A DNA stretch of 34,142 bases, from NCBI RefSeq assembly GCF_002007235.1, contig NZ_MUHW01000029.1, positions 1 to 34,142 of the forward strand, in the 5' to 3' direction. The stretch is from Oribacterium sp. C9. GTDB lineage: Bacteria > Bacillota > Clostridia > Lachnospirales > Lachnospiraceae. The notes beneath the pieces are model-generated. The model made no database searches, was not told where the DNA came from, and saw nothing but the letters and a program-made list of their open reading frames with translations. Positions 33,631 through 34,142 of the stretch are shown in pieces; the first letter of the stretch is position 1; each line of letters opens with the position of its first letter. The translations under genes were made by a program, and so were the position numbers.

Positions 33631-34142
33631 TAAAGTGTACCCCTTGTCAAGGACAAAGTAAGAAGAAGGGATTTGAGAAAAATCAGTCTAGCAGATGTCT
33701 ATATTTTATTAAATTACCTTCTTCTCAATATCTTTTTGAAGGTATAACATCCTTTAAAGGATATACTCCTGATGTTATGTATTCATAGTATTCATTAGGA
33801 GATAGCTTTGCTAATCTCCACTGATATCTATCGTTGTTATAATAATCCATCCAATCATCTATTATTGCTTTAACTTCCTCAAAAGTAGTGCAGTTCTTAA
33901 GCTTGGATTTTATGTGGTCTTTCATCCTTCCGAAAAAGCTTTCCTGTGGAGCATTGTCCCAACAATTGCCTCTTCTTGACATAGACTGGCGTAACCCTTT
34001 GTCTTTTACAAGTTGAATGAAGCTGCAGCTTGTGTAGTGACAGCCTTGGTCACTATGGATTATGGTTTCAGTTGTTAGCGCAACACAATGCTTTTCTATC
34101 ATTGTATTTACTGTTTCCAGGACAAAATCTACTTCTAATGAT
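33631..34142 (-). mobile_element. IS3-family (IS150-like) insertion sequence, one end, cut by the window
   Basis: The left boundary is set by the abrupt end of Rpn homology at 33630. The terminal sequence contains TGTACCCCTTGTCAAGGACA, consistent with an IS3-family terminal inverted repeat, and about 90 bases of non-coding end precede the transposase stop. The other end and any target duplication are outside the window, so exact ends are unproven. Confidence 0.75.
33725..34142 (-). CDS. IS3-family transposase OrfB, C-terminal part (partial)
   Basis: The frame stays open to the window edge, so the 139 residues visible are only the C-terminal half; an internal ATG at 34102 is not the true start. 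The integrase-core signature is clear: the second catalytic Asp in IIHSDQGCHYTS and the catalytic Glu in NAPQESFFGRMKDHIK, followed by the family ending YYNNDRYQWRLAKLSPNEYYEY. The first Asp lies beyond the window. The protein catalyses cut-and-join of the element that disrupts the Rpn gene. Confidence 0.88.
   Translation of the reverse strand, partial: SLEVDFVLETVNTMIEKHCVALTTETIIHSDQGCHYTSCSFIQLVKDKGLRQSMSRRGNCWDNAPQESFFGRMKDHIKSKLKNCTTFEEVKAIIDDWMDYYNNDRYQWRLAKLSPNEYYEYITSGVYPLKDVIPSKRY

Noticed and set aside
1-34142. tRNA, rRNA or CRISPR loci
   Set aside because: No cloverleaf-like CCA-ended sequence, rRNA core sequence or regularly spaced repeats were seen on reading both strands.

Overview
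The window reads as a low- to mid-GC Gram-positive chromosome, most likely a clostridial commensal of the Lachnospiraceae type. This is inferred from the CpsA-B-C-D style capsule regulators, strong AGGAG ribosome sites, and the flavour of the CapD-like dehydratase, Rpn and IS3 sequences; no rRNA or marker gene confirms it. Most of the window is one Wzy-dependent capsule/exopolysaccharide locus with accessory genes at its right end.

Layout. 0-3 kb: an envelope operon (GT2 glycosyltransferase fused to a GtrA-type membrane domain, a membrane-anchored phosphodiester glycosidase-like protein, a small membrane protein). 3.2-4.9 kb: a Na/Pi cotransporter with PhoU domain, convergent with a surface SGNH-fold protein (5.0-6.9 kb, minus strand) that has lost its catalytic Ser and His. 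7.1-11.5 kb: LCP glycopolymer transferase, a small secreted protein, then CpsB-type phosphatase, CpsC-type chain-length protein and CpsD-type BY-kinase. 11.6-15.8 kb: the initiating-sugar module (4,6-dehydratase, PLP aminotransferase, phosphoglycosyl transferase). 15.9-23.9 kb: an AT-rich repeat-unit block with a dead GNAT/FemAB-like gene, three GT2 glycosyltransferases, a Wzy-like polymerase, an uncharacterised nucleotidyltransferase-fold plus kinase-fold pair, and a Wzx flippase. 23.9-26.5 kb: rmlA, rmlB and a frameshifted hexapeptide acyltransferase. 26.6-30.0 kb: two large proteins resembling defence effectors (an ApeA-like HEPN protein and a protein ending in a PD-(D/E)XK-like nuclease domain). 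30.6-34.1 kb: a SEC-C protein, a UDP-sugar dehydrogenase flanked by direct repeats of an Rpn-family gene, and an IS3-family element cut by the window edge.

How the parts fit. The dehydratase, aminotransferase and phosphoglycosyl transferase would build an amino-dideoxy sugar and load it on undecaprenyl phosphate. The glycosyltransferases extend it, Wzx flips it and Wzy polymerises it under CpsC/CpsD/CpsB control, and the LCP protein attaches the polymer to the wall. No acetyltransferase sits beside the aminotransferase, so the first sugar may keep a free amine, as in AATGal of zwitterionic capsules. Ugd, and possibly the NTase/kinase pair, could supply acidic groups.

Two tailoring genes (the GNAT/FemAB-like one and the hexapeptide acyltransferase) are broken, and the right edge carries nuclease and transposase debris, which suggests an actively reshuffled locus.
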